Shown: positions 17,202 to 26,582, counted from the first letter of the stretch. The stretch: 64,000 nucleotides of DNA from Lachnospiraceae bacterium (GCA_017469275.1 JAFUGT010000009.1:32095-96094); one strand, 5' to 3'. Notes: generated from the sequence alone by a model not told the origin. Numbers and translations are program-made.

Positions 17202-20200
17202 ATGGAGAAGGGATTAAAAAAGGCAAAAAGATTAAAATCAATTATTACGTTACTGGCATTTGTTTTGACAATAACATTTGCTTCGATATCTGTTAAGGCA
17301 GAGAAATTGACAGGTTATTGCGGGGCTGAAGAGGGAGGAAAGAATATACAATGGACTTTTGAGAACGGAGTGATGACTCTTACGGGTGAAGGCGAGATGA
17401 TGGATGGTGATATATCATGGGAATTGCCGGATGAGTATTGGTCACTTTCAGACAAGGACATTGTACGAGATGATATCAAAGAAGTTATAGTGGGAGAAGG
17501 AATTAGCAGCCTGGGAGATGGTGCTTTTTATAGATGCGAACAATTAACTTCTGCGTCATTGCCAAGTTCTTTGACGTCAATAGGGGTAAATGCTTTTGCA
17601 GCTTGTAGTGAGTTGAAAGCGATTGTAATTCCGCAGGGAGTTGTCTCAATAGGTGACTCGGGATTTAAATGGTGCAGTTCTTTGGGAGAGATAAGTATTC
17701 CTGCTTCAGTTAAAAGTATCGGAGAGGATGCATTTTGTGCCTGCACAAATGTGTCAAAAATTGATATTTCTCAAGGTGTTGAATCGATAGGGATTAGGGC
17801 TTTTGGTGGCTGCGAAAAGGTTGAAAAAGTTGTATATCCGTCTGGTGTTGGAGATATCAAAGAAAATATGTTTTGTGATTGTACCGGATTGAAAGAAATA
17901 GAAATTCCTGATGATGTAAAAGTAATAGGAGGATGGGCTTTTTCAGGGTGTACGAAATTACAAAGTATTGTTATTCCGGCTAGTGTAAAAGAAATTGGCA
18001 CAGCTGCTTTTGGTGGGTGTGTGAAGCTTGAAAATGTAACAATATTGGGAGAAGTTGAATCTATAGGAGAAGGAGTATTTTCTAATTGTAAAAAACTACA
18101 GGAGATAAATTTATCCAAAGTAAATAAGGTTGGTTATAGAGCATTTGAAAATTGTGAGAATCTTGAAAAGGTTATATTGTCTGAAAAGATTAGTAAAATT
18201 GAGGGAAATGTGTTTTTTAACTGCGGTAGTCTTAAAGATATGGTGATACCTAACAGCGTCACTTCAATAGATGGGGGCGCATTTGCCGGATGTGCTAATT
18301 ATAAATGTGTATTTCCAGATAATCTTAAACATATCGGAAAAGGAGCATTTGGGACTTGTAGTCTAATGAGGGATGTGATTATTCCTGATACTGTTACTTC
18401 GATAGAGATGGATGCATTTGAGGCTGATCGTATCGTACTGCCAAAAGGATTCACTGATCTGCCGGAAAAGTTATTTGAGTCAGATAACACTACAACCATA
18501 ATATATTGCAAAAACAATGACCAGATAGACTGTTGTAAAGAGAATGGATATTTGTATATTGACGGAACGCAGGATTTATCTATTGAAAATTGTGAAGTTG
18601 AATTAAAAAGTGAAAAGATACAACATACCGGTAATCCGATGGAGACAGAAGTAACTGTTAGTTATACTCAGGGCGAAAATGTAATCTCATTAAAGGAAGG
18701 TTTTGATTATGAGCTTGAATATTCTGATAATATAAAAGTCGGAACAGGTAAGATCAAAGTTAAAGGTATTAATGTTTGGGGCGGAGAGAAGGACAGCAGC
18801 TTTGAAATATATGCAGACATTAATTCTACGGATATTAAGTTAGATGCTGAGCGATTCCTGTATGATGGAACAGAAAAAAAGCCTGCAGTTACAATTACTT
18901 ATGATGGAGATACATTAGAGGAGAATAAAGATTATAAAATTCAATATGTTGATAATGTAAATGAAGGAGAGGCTTCAGTTGTTATTACTGGTGAAGGATT
19001 TTATAAAGAAAGTGTCTCAAAATCATTTACCATTTATAAAAACGCACTTGAAGAAAAAGATGTTTCTCTTGAATATACGGAAATATTATATGACGGAAAA
19101 GCAAAAACACCTAAGGTTACGGTTAAGCATGCGGGGAATGAATTAAAAGAAGGTACGGATTATATTTTGTCCTTTGATAAGAATACAGAGGTTGGAAATG
19201 CAGTAGCTGTAATTGAAGGAAAAGGCAGTTATAAAGGAACGGTTAGTAAGACCTTTAATATATATAAGTACGATATCACTAAAGCAGAAGTAAATTTGTC
19301 ATACTCAGAAATAATGTGTGACGGTACAGAGAAGGTTACTGCTGTCACTGTTAAGTATTCAGGTAAAGAGCTTGTTAAGGACAAGGATTATACGGTTACA
19401 GTAAAAGATAACATACTTCCGGGGAACGCTACAGTTGTAGTTGAAGGGGCAGGTCAGTATGCCGGAACTGTCAATAAGACATTTGAACTAAAAGGTATCT
19501 CTTTAGATACAGCGGATGTATCCATTAAAGAAAGTATTTATAGTTATGACGGTTCTCCAAAGACGCCTGTCGTTGAAGTGAAAATAAATGATAAAGTGTT
19601 AATTCAAGATACCGATTATTCAGTATCATATGAAAATAACGTAGATGACGGAACTGCTCATGCGGTTGTGACAGGTATGGGAATATATATTGATACTGTA
19701 AAGGTTAGTTTTGTAATTCTTCCATATAACGCCGGTATGGATGCGGTATATCCTGACGGAACCCTGATTGATGGAAACTTCGTATATGGTGTTATGGATG
19801 ATGAGACTAACGAAGTTGAAGTGTTCTGCCCTGCCAGCAAATCTGTTAGCAAACTTCAAATTCCTGCAACCATAACTGATGAAAATGGTGTGGAATATAA
19901 GGTGACATCAATAGGCAATAAAGCATTTTATAAAAACACTAAACTTACAAGTGTGGTTATTGGTAACAATGTAAAGAGTATTGAAGACTATGCTTTCTAT
20001 GGATGTAAGAACATCAAGACATTGAAGCTTGGAAGCGGCATTGAGATTATCGGTAATTCTTCATTTAGAAAGTGTACCAAACTTACAACTGTAACTCTGC
20101 CAAAATCCATAGATTCTCTAGGCAAGAATGCATTTTACGGTTGTAGCAAGCTAAAGACAATAACCATCAATGCAAACAGCGTTATTGATGTAAAAGCAAA

Positions 20201-20324
20201 TGCCATTAAAGGAATCTCAAAGAAGGCTGTTATCAAAGTTCCTAAGAAGTTGGTCAAGAAATATAAGAAGGAGTTTGATAAGAAGTCAGGATTCAAGGGC
20301 GGAATGAAGATTAAGAAGAAGTGA
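17202..20324 (+). CDS. Large BspA-type leucine-rich repeat protein with Ig-like repeats
   Basis: 1040 residues, secreted (basic N-terminus, hydrophobic stretch, likely cleavage after SVKA near residue 33). LRR_5 units of about 23 residues cover residues 95-440. Five related domains of about 75-80 residues follow (pattern YDGTxKxPxVTV...DYxVxYxDN...GxAxVVxxGxGxYxGTVxKxF), then a second LRR block (about 895-1020) and a Lys-rich C-terminus. It is a paralogue of the protein at 13986-16523: both open with CGAE..G.N..WTF.NG. ACGGAGG precedes the ATG. No sortase signal seen; the basic tail may bind wall polymers. Confidence 0.85.
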   Translation: MEKGLKKAKRLKSIITLLAFVLTITFASISVKAEKLTGYCGAEEGGKNIQWTFENGVMTLTGEGEMMDGDISWELPDEYWSLSDKDIVRDDIKEVIVGEGISSLGDGAFYRCEQLTSASLPSSLTSIGVNAFAACSELKAIVIPQGVVSIGDSGFKWCSSLGEISIPASVKSIGEDAFCACTNVSKIDISQGVESIGIRAFGGCEKVEKVVYPSGVGDIKENMFCDCTGLKEIEIPDDVKVIGGWAFSGCTKLQSIVIPASVKEIGTAAFGGCVKLENVTILGEVESIGEGVFSNCKKLQEINLSKVNKVGYRAFENCENLEKVILSEKISKIEGNVFFNCGSLKDMVIPNSVTSIDGGAFAGCANYKCVFPDNLKHIGKGAFGTCSLMRDVIIPDTVTSIEMDAFEADRIVLPKGFTDLPEKLFESDNTTTIIYCKNNDQIDCCKENGYLYIDGTQDLSIENCEVELKSEKIQHTGNPMETEVTVSYTQGENVISLKEGFDYELEYSDNIKVGTGKIKVKGINVWGGEKDSSFEIYADINSTDIKLDAERFLYDGTEKKPAVTITYDGDTLEENKDYKIQYVDNVNEGEASVVITGEGFYKESVSKSFTIYKNALEEKDVSLEYTEILYDGKAKTPKVTVKHAGNELKEGTDYILSFDKNTEVGNAVAVIEGKGSYKGTVSKTFNIYKYDITKAEVNLSYSEIMCDGTEKVTAVTVKYSGKELVKDKDYTVTVKDNILPGNATVVVEGAGQYAGTVNKTFELKGISLDTADVSIKESIYSYDGSPKTPVVEVKINDKVLIQDTDYSVSYENNVDDGTAHAVVTGMGIYIDTVKVSFVILPYNAGMDAVYPDGTLIDGNFVYGVMDDETNEVEVFCPASKSVSKLQIPATITDENGVEYKVTSIGNKAFYKNTKLTSVVIGNNVKSIEDYAFYGCKNIKTLKLGSGIEIIGNSSFRKCTKLTTVTLPKSIDSLGKNAFYGCSKLKTITINANSVIDVKANAIKGISKKAVIKVPKKLVKKYKKEFDKKSGFKGGMKIKKK

Positions 20325-20468
20325 GTTTGCAATAATAGTAGAATATGATTGTATTTAATAGTGTAAAGGAGCGTGGTAAATAGAAGAGAAAAGTCTATTT
20401 TAATTTGATCAGTGACAATAAGGGTAGTATGAAGTTGACATTACTACAACAAGAATGGAGGATTTAAT

Positions 20469-20813
20469 ATGGATGAAGTAGTAAAAAAAATTGCAGCATT
20501 AGGCGTACCGGGATTGATATTTACAATAGCTTTAGCAACAACAGGTTTAAGTGGTGCTGCTGCTATTACGGCGGCATTAGCGATGTTAGGTCCTGGTGGA
20601 ATAGTTGGAGGTATTGCTTTTTTAGGAGTTGTAGGGCTTATTACACATGCAATTGCTGAATTTGGTTCCGAAAAAATAATGGAAGGAGTAATAAAAGAGT
20701 TATATTTACAAGGTGAAACGAAAAGCACCATAAAAGATAAAATAAAAAAGTATCCTATTTCAAAAAAACTCAAATTACAACTTAATGATAAATTAGACAA
20801 TTTTAAGATTTAG
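20469..20813 (+). CDS. Small Gly/Ala-rich membrane protein, function unknown
   Basis: 114 residues. Two hydrophobic Gly/Ala-rich segments (about residues 10-36 and 40-64) are followed by a charged tail with TKSTIKDKIKKYPISKKLKLQL. TGGAGG precedes the start, and a strong inverted repeat follows the stop, so it looks like a single-gene unit. I have an impression that similar proteins exist in other Firmicutes but cannot name a function; the shape resembles small pore-forming or toxin-like peptides. Confidence 0.7.
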   Translation: MDEVVKKIAALGVPGLIFTIALATTGLSGAAAITAALAMLGPGGIVGGIAFLGVVGLITHAIAEFGSEKIMEGVIKELYLQGETKSTIKDKIKKYPISKKLKLQLNDKLDNFKI

Positions 20814-20838
20814 TTATGTAGAATTGAATAAAAATAAT

Positions 20839-20877
20839 ATAAACATAGGTTTTGCATTAAGTAAAACCTATGTTTAT
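20839..20877 (+). terminator. Hairpin terminator after 20469 gene
   Basis: Perfect 15-base inverted repeat (20839-20853 and 20863-20877) with a 9-base loop, 25 bases after the stop codon. The arm itself ends T-rich; there is no long T run behind it. Confidence 0.7.
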
Positions 20878-21035
20878 TCATAAGAGAAGAATAATGTATA
20901 TGTCAGCGTAACGGGTTACAACATAAAGGAAATATAGCTGTGAAAAATATAAATAAAGTTTTTTAATTATATGAAATGGTGTTGACCATACTTGTATGTT
21001 ACTATTTGAAATTGTAGGTGTTAGCAGATCGTGTT

Positions 21036-21364
21036 GGACAAAAACATATTGACAAAATATAACTTGATATTATTATTTTATTTGCTTGATATTGAACTAA
21101 TAATATCGAACAGGTATAGCAGTTCCTATGTTGATTTATTGTACTTGATCTTGCCCCTGACCATGTATTGAAGAGTAGGATTTCATTCGACATTTTGATT
21201 ATAGAATTATTGAAGGAGAAAACGAATGAAGAATACTCACGATTATTACATATAACAGATGGTAATAATATTGAAGGAAAGGTGGTGTCTGTGATGGGTG
21301 GAGAGATATACGAACTTCATACGGAACGGATTATAAGGGAGACGACGGAAAAGGTAACAGCATA
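21036..21364 (+). pseudogene. Internally deleted copy of the Rpn nuclease gene
   Basis: Positions 21036-21231 match 23176-23390 (promoter, leader and first codons of the Rpn gene) at roughly 85%, and 21232-21357 match the sequence from 24067 on. About 676 bases between are missing. The junction lies in the 5-base sequence ATTAT present at both ends of the deleted segment in the full copy. The deletion is not a multiple of three, so the product would stop after nine codons (MKNTHDYYI). Similarity ends at about 21358. Confidence 0.85.
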
Positions 21365-21397
21365 AGATTAGTGAGTTTTAAAGTTTTTAGATATCCC

Positions 21398-21426
21398 TTG
21401 ACATATTTACATTTGTTATTTATACT
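21398..21426 (+). promoter_or_regulatory. Consensus sigma-A promoter
   Basis: TTGACA (21398-21403), 17-base spacer, TATACT (21421-21426). It starts a short unit containing the 25-codon reading frame and the terminator at 21683-21728. Confidence 0.75.
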
Positions 21427-21546
21427 CAATTACTATAGATAGCACGAATCTTATGAAATGTTGTTGGATATCAGCAATCAAGAATAAGGATTTTTGATGG
21501 CAGCATTTCATGTAACCCGTTAACCCAGGAAGTAAAGGAGGACACT

Positions 21547-21624
21547 ATGCGAAGTAATAATATTTTTAACAATTCAATAAGTGACATAGAGGCAGTAGTT
21601 GTCCTTGGTATGCTTGTGAGTTAG
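21547..21624 (+). CDS. Possible 25-residue peptide
   Basis: A short frame that reads MRSNNIFNNSISDI and ends in EAVVVLGMLVS. It has a near-ideal AAAGGAGG site 7 bases upstream, a consensus promoter about 120 bases upstream and a terminator downstream. The leader between promoter and start contains an inverted repeat (ATGAAATG with CATTTCAT). No homologue recognised. It may also be the 5' end of a lost gene or the leader of a small RNA. Confidence 0.4.
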   Translation: MRSNNIFNNSISDIEAVVVLGMLVS

Positions 21625-21682
21625 TGGATTTGACTGAAAGCTGATGGTTTTTCTCGCATTTAATTGTATATTGGGATAACTG

Positions 21683-21728
21683 ACACCTCTTTTGGTGCTG
21701 TACTTTTATCAGCACCGGAGGTGTTTTT
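21683..21728 (+). terminator. Rho-independent terminator
   Basis: Two-part stem (ACACCTC/GAGGTGT and GGTGCTG/CAGCACC) with a T run. It is closely similar to the terminator at 24349-24394 behind the intact Rpn gene, so it may be the right end of the degenerate Rpn copy. Confidence 0.8.
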
Positions 21729-21755
21729 GTATTGCAAAAAATAAGGAGAATATAG

Positions 21756-21960
21756 ATGAAAGATAGATTAAAACCATGCATTTATTATGTATGTAAGGAT
21801 GCAGATTGCAAAAAAAGGATTTGTAAAAGTGGATATGAAGAAGTGCAAGAATTGTCCAAAGTATCATCCACGTAAGGATTCCGGTAAGAAAGAATCCATA
21901 AGGGATAAAAGACAGAAGGATAAGGACAGGCACGATTCGTGGAAAAAGGAAAAGTATTAG
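21756..21960 (+). pseudogene. Frameshifted small Cys/Lys-rich protein
   Basis: The first frame reads MKDRLKPCIYYVCKDADCKK and then runs out to a stop after 39 codons. The +1 frame continues sensibly from the same point (GFVKVDMKKCKNCPKYHPRK) to the stop at 21958. The break is at a run of seven A (21810-21816); six would restore one frame of about 67 residues with five Cys, probably a small metal-binding protein. A good AAGGAG precedes the start. A real indel, an assembly error or slippage on the A run are all possible. It ends 18 bases before rtcB. Confidence 0.6.
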
Positions 21961-21978
21961 GAAGAAGGGAATTAATAT

Positions 21979-23133
21979 ATGATTACAATATATGGTAAGT
22001 ATACAAATGCAATTGTTTATACTGTAGAAAATGAGCTTTATGCTATAGAAGATTATGCTAGGAAACAACTTCAGATGATATGTAATCATCCTAGTTCAGA
22101 GGGCAGCGTGATAAGAGTTATGCCGGACGTTCATCCGGGAAAAGTGGGGACCATAGGACTTACTATGACTGTGGAAGATTCGATTTTACCAAGCTTAGTG
22201 GGTGTCGATATTGGCTGCGGAATGACCATGGCAAAGGTTAAAACCAAGGGATTGCAGTTTCAGAAGCTTGATACTGTTATAAGAGAAAATGTTCCTGTGG
22301 GACCGAGAATTCGTGAGAAGGAGCACAAATATGCCGACAGAATCGATTTGTCGGAACTTGCGTGTTATAAGGGTATTAATGCCCGCAAGGCAAACAGAAG
22401 TGTAGGTACATTAGGTGGCGGAAATCATTTTATAGAGGTAGATAAGGATGATGAGGACAATGTATACATAGTTGTACATTCCGGCAGCAGACATCTTGGA
22501 ATGGAGGTGGCAGACTATTATCTTAGAACCGGGCAAAAAGAAATGCAGATGAAAAAGCAGGGATATGCTCCATATGAGATGACATGTCTCACAGGTGATC
22601 TGATGCAGGGCTATCTGCATGATATTGAAATAATTCAGGAATTTGCAAGACTCAATCGGGAGGCAATAATAGATTCTATAGTAAATGAAATGAAGTGGAA
22701 GATAGAGGATTCATTTACATGCATTCACAATTATGTGGACTTTTCTATGGTGGATGATGAAAATTCAAACTTGAATAAACCGATTCTCAGAAAGGGAGCA
22801 ATCAGTGCAAAAAAAGGTCAGAAGGTGATTATTCCCATCAACATGAGAGACGGGGTGATAATTGGTACCGGTCTTGGAAATCCTGACTGGAATTATTCGG
22901 CACCTCACGGTTCCGGAAGACTTTATAAGAGGACAGAGGTGGCAGAACACCATACGGTATCGGAATTTAAGAAATCTATGGAGGGGATACATTCGATATG
23001 TATTAATAAGGGCACTCTTGATGAGTCACCTTTTGCCTACAGAGCAATGGAGGATATCGCAGGTGTGATAGGGGATACAGTGAAAATTGATAAGATAATA
23101 AGGCCTGTGTATAACTATAAAGCTGGAGGCTGA
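21979..23133 (+). CDS. rtcB: RtcB-family RNA ligase
   Basis: Joins 3'-phosphate (or 2',3'-cyclic phosphate) to 5'-OH RNA ends using GTP and Mn2+. 384 residues. Metal and guanylylation motifs are seen: VGVDIGCGM, GGGNHFIEV, VHSGSRHLG and APHGSGR. Slightly shorter than the E. coli enzyme (408). No archease or RtcA gene is adjacent. It follows the Cys-rich small gene by 18 bases and is probably co-transcribed with it. The role may be repair of toxin-cut RNA. Confidence 0.92.
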   Translation: MITIYGKYTNAIVYTVENELYAIEDYARKQLQMICNHPSSEGSVIRVMPDVHPGKVGTIGLTMTVEDSILPSLVGVDIGCGMTMAKVKTKGLQFQKLDTVIRENVPVGPRIREKEHKYADRIDLSELACYKGINARKANRSVGTLGGGNHFIEVDKDDEDNVYIVVHSGSRHLGMEVADYYLRTGQKEMQMKKQGYAPYEMTCLTGDLMQGYLHDIEIIQEFARLNREAIIDSIVNEMKWKIEDSFTCIHNYVDFSMVDDENSNLNKPILRKGAISAKKGQKVIIPINMRDGVIIGTGLGNPDWNYSAPHGSGRLYKRTEVAEHHTVSEFKKSMEGIHSICINKGTLDESPFAYRAMEDIAGVIGDTVKIDKIIRPVYNYKAGG

Positions 23134-23188
23134 AAAAACAGTCTGTATGGAGATAAAAATAAATAGTTTGTGCAGGGACAAAAACCCA

Positions 23189-23217
23189 TTGACAAAAATG
23201 CAACTTGATATTATTAT
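23189..23217 (+). promoter_or_regulatory. Promoter of the Rpn nuclease gene
   Basis: TTGACA (23189-23194), 17-base spacer, TATTAT (23212-23217). A hairpin GATATTG/CAATATC (23229-23247) lies at the start of the transcript and is partly kept in the deleted copy. Confidence 0.65.
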
Positions 23218-23369
23218 TTTATTAACTTGATATTGTATTACAATATCGAACTGATACAGTAATTCCTATTATTATTTATTGTATTTGTTTTTTCCCTGAC
23301 CATGTATTGAAGAGTAGGATTTCATTCGACAGAACCTTTAGATTATTGAATTATAATAGGAGAAAGCGA

Positions 23370-24329
23370 ATGAAAAATACTCACGATTATGACAGTACAT
23401 TTAAGACATTGAAGAATCGGCATACAAGACTTTTTATAGCAGTGATCAATCTTGCATTTCATAAGAATTACCCTTTGAACGCTGAGGTCAGAATTATATC
23501 GTCCGAGGGAGCATTTATTGATGAGGCAAAACCGGATGATAAGAGCAAGGTTGAGATGAGAGAGAATGATTTTCTTATCAGTATCAATGATGACTACTAT
23601 ATGATTGAGGCGCAAAGTTATGATGATAATGAGATGGCACTAAGGATTGCGGAATATACATTTCTTGCAGCCAGGAGTGTGGCGGTGTATGATCAGGGAC
23701 ATATAATAATGCCGATGCCAAATTATACAATAATATACATCAAGAATTCAGCACGCACGCCGAAGACTACTATGATCACGTATAGATTTCCGGATGGAAG
23801 TACTCATAATTATTCTACTGAGAATATATTTATGACAGATCTTTCAAGGGAAGATATAATAGAGAAAAAGTTATATGTTCTTATACCGTTCTATTTTGCC
23901 AGATATGAGAAAGAATTGAAAGAAAAAAATATAACAGAAAAAGATATAGAAAAAGTCATCGAAGACCTTGAATTCTTTAGCAATGAGATGTTACAATTAA
24001 GCAAAGAAAAAGAACTGACAATGACAGAAGCAGATGAGATACGTTACTGTGTCAATGATGTATTATTACATATAACAGATGGTAATAATATTGAAGGAAA
24101 GGTGGTGTCTGTGATGGGTGGAGAGATATACGAACTTCATACGGAACGGATTATAAGGGAGACAACGGAAAAGGTAACTGCAGAAGTGACGGCTGAATAT
24201 CAAAAACAACTCAAGGAAAGTGAGAAGCAGCTTGCAGAAAGTGAGAAGCAACTTGCGGATAAAGATAAAAGGCTTGCAGAACTTGAAGAAGAAATAGCAA
24301 GACTTAAGGCAGATAACAAAACGGCGTAA
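23370..24329 (+). CDS. Rpn family recombination-promoting nuclease (PD-(D/E)XK)
   Basis: 319 residues. The N-terminus (DYDSTFKTLKNRHTRLF) and the nuclease motif around FLISINDDYYMIEAQ fit the Rpn/YhgA-like PD-(D/E)XK family, where the last catalytic Lys is replaced by Gln (ExQ). Residues 260-319 form a Lys/Glu-rich coiled coil containing KQLxESE repeats. The start at 23370 follows TAGGAG; upstream in-frame codons are part of the leader. Such genes are multi-copy and are often annotated as putative transposases. A shortened copy lies 2 kb upstream. Confidence 0.85.
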   Translation: MKNTHDYDSTFKTLKNRHTRLFIAVINLAFHKNYPLNAEVRIISSEGAFIDEAKPDDKSKVEMRENDFLISINDDYYMIEAQSYDDNEMALRIAEYTFLAARSVAVYDQGHIIMPMPNYTIIYIKNSARTPKTTMITYRFPDGSTHNYSTENIFMTDLSREDIIEKKLYVLIPFYFARYEKELKEKNITEKDIEKVIEDLEFFSNEMLQLSKEKELTMTEADEIRYCVNDVLLHITDGNNIEGKVVSVMGGEIYELHTERIIRETTEKVTAEVTAEYQKQLKESEKQLAESEKQLADKDKRLAELEEEIARLKADNKTA

Positions 24330-24348
24330 GAATACAAACTCATAAATA

Positions 24349-24394
24349 ACACCTCTTTTTGTGCTGAATATTTATCAGCATCGGAGGTGTTTTT
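24349..24394 (+). terminator. Rho-independent terminator after the Rpn gene
   Basis: ACACCTC/GAGGTGT outer stem, GTGCTGA/TCAGCAT inner stem, then TTTTT. Near copy of 21683-21728. Confidence 0.8.
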
Positions 24395-24421
24395 ATATAT
24401 GCAGAATCAGCCCTGTTCCCC

Positions 24422-24450
24422 TTGACACAGACGCCTATTTTGCATATTAT
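24422..24450 (+). promoter_or_regulatory. Promoter upstream of metG
   Basis: TTGACA (24422-24427), 17-base spacer, TATTAT (24445-24450). The leader of about 120 bases ends in a small CCGAA/TTCGG hairpin just before the ribosome site. No T-box features were seen. Confidence 0.65.
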
Positions 24451-24576
24451 TATATATACGTGTACCTATATCATCATGTGGGTATAATAGAAATTCAGAC
24501 AGAACATTTTCTGTAGGAAATTTCGTAACAATAATATCTCCGAAATCTTTCATTCGGATAATAAGGAGGAAGTAAG

Positions 24577-26532
24577 ATGGCTAAGAAACCGTATTACATT
24601 ACCACAGCGATTGCTTATACATCGGGCAAACCGCATATTGGTAACACCTACGAGATAGTTTTGGCGGACAGTATCGCAAGATACAAGAGATTCGTGGGTT
24701 ATGATGTCCGTTTCCAGACAGGAACAGATGAACATGGACAAAAGATTGAACTGAAGGCACAGGAAAAGGGTGTGACACCGAAGGAATTCGTGGATGAGAC
24801 TGCGGGTGAGATCAAAAGAATCTGGGATTTGATGAATACCTCATATGATAAGTTCATCAGAACAACAGATGCGGATCATGAGCAGCAGGTACAGAAGATT
24901 TTCAGAAAGCTCTACGAGAAGGGAGACATTTACAAAGGTGAGTATGAGGGAATGTATTGTACTCCGTGTGAATCATTTTTCACTGAATCCCAGTTGGTAG
25001 ATGGTAAATGTCCGGATTGCGGAAGAGAGGTCCAGCCTGCTAAGGAAGAAGCATATTTTTTCAAGATGAGCAAGTATCAGGATCGTCTTATCAAATACAT
25101 TGAGCAGAATCCTCAATTTATTCAACCGGAATCAAGAAAAAATGAGATGATGAACAATTTCCTGAAACCGGGTCTGCAGGATTTGTGTGTTTCCCGTACT
25201 TCATTTAAATGGGGAATTCCGGTGGACTTTGATCCGAAACATGTAATATATGTGTGGATTGATGCCCTTTCTAACTATATAACCGGGCTTGGATATGATG
25301 TGGATGGTAGAAGTGACAGACTTTATGATAAGTACTGGCCTGCAGATCTTCATTTGATCGGTAAGGATATTCTTCGTTTCCACACAATATATTGGCCAAT
25401 CATGCTGATGGCGCTGGATGTGCCGCTTCCTAAGCAGGTGTTTGGACATCCATGGCTCATACAAAGTGATGGCAAAATGAGCAAATCAAAAGGAAATGTG
25501 ATTTATGCCGATGATCTTGTAGAGCTCTTTGGAGTTGATGCAGTTCGTTATTTTGTTCTTCATGAGATGCCTTTTGAAAATGATGGTGTCATTTCATGGG
25601 AGCTTATGGTAGAGCGCCTTAATTCAGATCTTGCCAATACTCTTGGTAATCTTGTTAATCGTACAGTATCAATGTCTAACAAGTATTTTGAGGGCGAGGT
25701 CAATAACAAGAAGGTCAATGAGGATGTAGATAAAGAGTTGATGGATTATGCGCTAGATACAAGAATTCGTGTGTCTAAAGCGATGGATAAGCTGCGTGTG
25801 GCAGATGCCATTACTGAGATATTTAACCTGTTTAAGAGATGCAATAAGTATATTGATGAGACTATGCCATGGGCCCTTGCCAAGGAAGAGGATAAGAAGG
25901 ACAGGCTTGCTACGGTGCTTTATAATCTTGTGGAAAGTATCGTTATCGGTGCTACACTTCTTGAGCCGTACATGCCTGAGACAGCTGAGAAGATTCTTAC
26001 GCAGCTTAATTCACCTAAGCGTAAAGTCAATGATCTTGTCCGCTTCGGAGGGTACAAATCAGGTACAAAGGTTACAGACAAACCGGAGATTCTCTTTGCA
26101 AGACTCGATCTTGACGAGGTTATGAAAAAGGTTGAAGAAATGATGCCGGAACCGGAACCGGAGGCTGTAGATGATAATCCCGGTATTGATCTTGAAGAAA
26201 AGAAACCGGAGATCACTATAGATGATTTTGATAAGATTCAACTTCAGGTCGGTGAGGTCATAGCCTGTGAGGAAGTTAAGAATTCCAAGAAACTGCTATG
26301 CTCTAAGGTCAAGATTGGAAGTGAGGTTCGCCAGATAGTATCCGGTATCAAGAGTCAGTATTCACCGGAGAATATGGTGGGTAAGAAGGTCGTGGTTGTA
26401 ACGAACTTAAAACCTGCAAAACTTGCCGGAGTAGAATCTCAGGGTATGATTTTATGTGCTGAGGATGCGGAAGGCAAACTCTCGCTTGTAACAACAGAAA
26501 CTGCAGTTCCCCATGGTGCTGAGATAAGATAA
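24577..26532 (+). CDS. metG: Methionyl-tRNA synthetase
   Basis: Charges tRNA-Met; cytosolic, 651 residues. Class I signatures: HIGN near residue 20 (in SGKPHIGNTYE) and KMSKSKGN near 305. A zinc knuckle lies in the connective domain (CTPC, then CPDC). The C-terminal 110 residues are the tRNA-binding domain used for dimerisation (FDKIQLQVGEV, VSGIKSQYSPE, NLKPAKLAGVESQGM). AAGGAGG precedes the ATG. Confidence 0.97.
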   Translation: MAKKPYYITTAIAYTSGKPHIGNTYEIVLADSIARYKRFVGYDVRFQTGTDEHGQKIELKAQEKGVTPKEFVDETAGEIKRIWDLMNTSYDKFIRTTDADHEQQVQKIFRKLYEKGDIYKGEYEGMYCTPCESFFTESQLVDGKCPDCGREVQPAKEEAYFFKMSKYQDRLIKYIEQNPQFIQPESRKNEMMNNFLKPGLQDLCVSRTSFKWGIPVDFDPKHVIYVWIDALSNYITGLGYDVDGRSDRLYDKYWPADLHLIGKDILRFHTIYWPIMLMALDVPLPKQVFGHPWLIQSDGKMSKSKGNVIYADDLVELFGVDAVRYFVLHEMPFENDGVISWELMVERLNSDLANTLGNLVNRTVSMSNKYFEGEVNNKKVNEDVDKELMDYALDTRIRVSKAMDKLRVADAITEIFNLFKRCNKYIDETMPWALAKEEDKKDRLATVLYNLVESIVIGATLLEPYMPETAEKILTQLNSPKRKVNDLVRFGGYKSGTKVTDKPEILFARLDLDEVMKKVEEMMPEPEPEAVDDNPGIDLEEKKPEITIDDFDKIQLQVGEVIACEEVKNSKKLLCSKVKIGSEVRQIVSGIKSQYSPENMVGKKVVVVTNLKPAKLAGVESQGMILCAEDAEGKLSLVTTETAVPHGAEIR

Positions 26533-26582
26533 AGATTTGAATGTAGCATTTTGTTTTGGAAAAATGAAAGGAGGATGTCGTT

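Noticed and set aside
21209-21316. Short repeated sequences as a possible CRISPR array anywhere in the window.
   Set aside because: No regularly spaced repeats with unique spacers were seen; tandem repeats here are coding or element copies, and no cas genes are present.
23386-24066. Rpn copies as an insertion sequence with terminal inverted repeats.
   Set aside because: No terminal inverted repeats or target duplications could be found at the ends of the similarity, so no insertion sequence is claimed.
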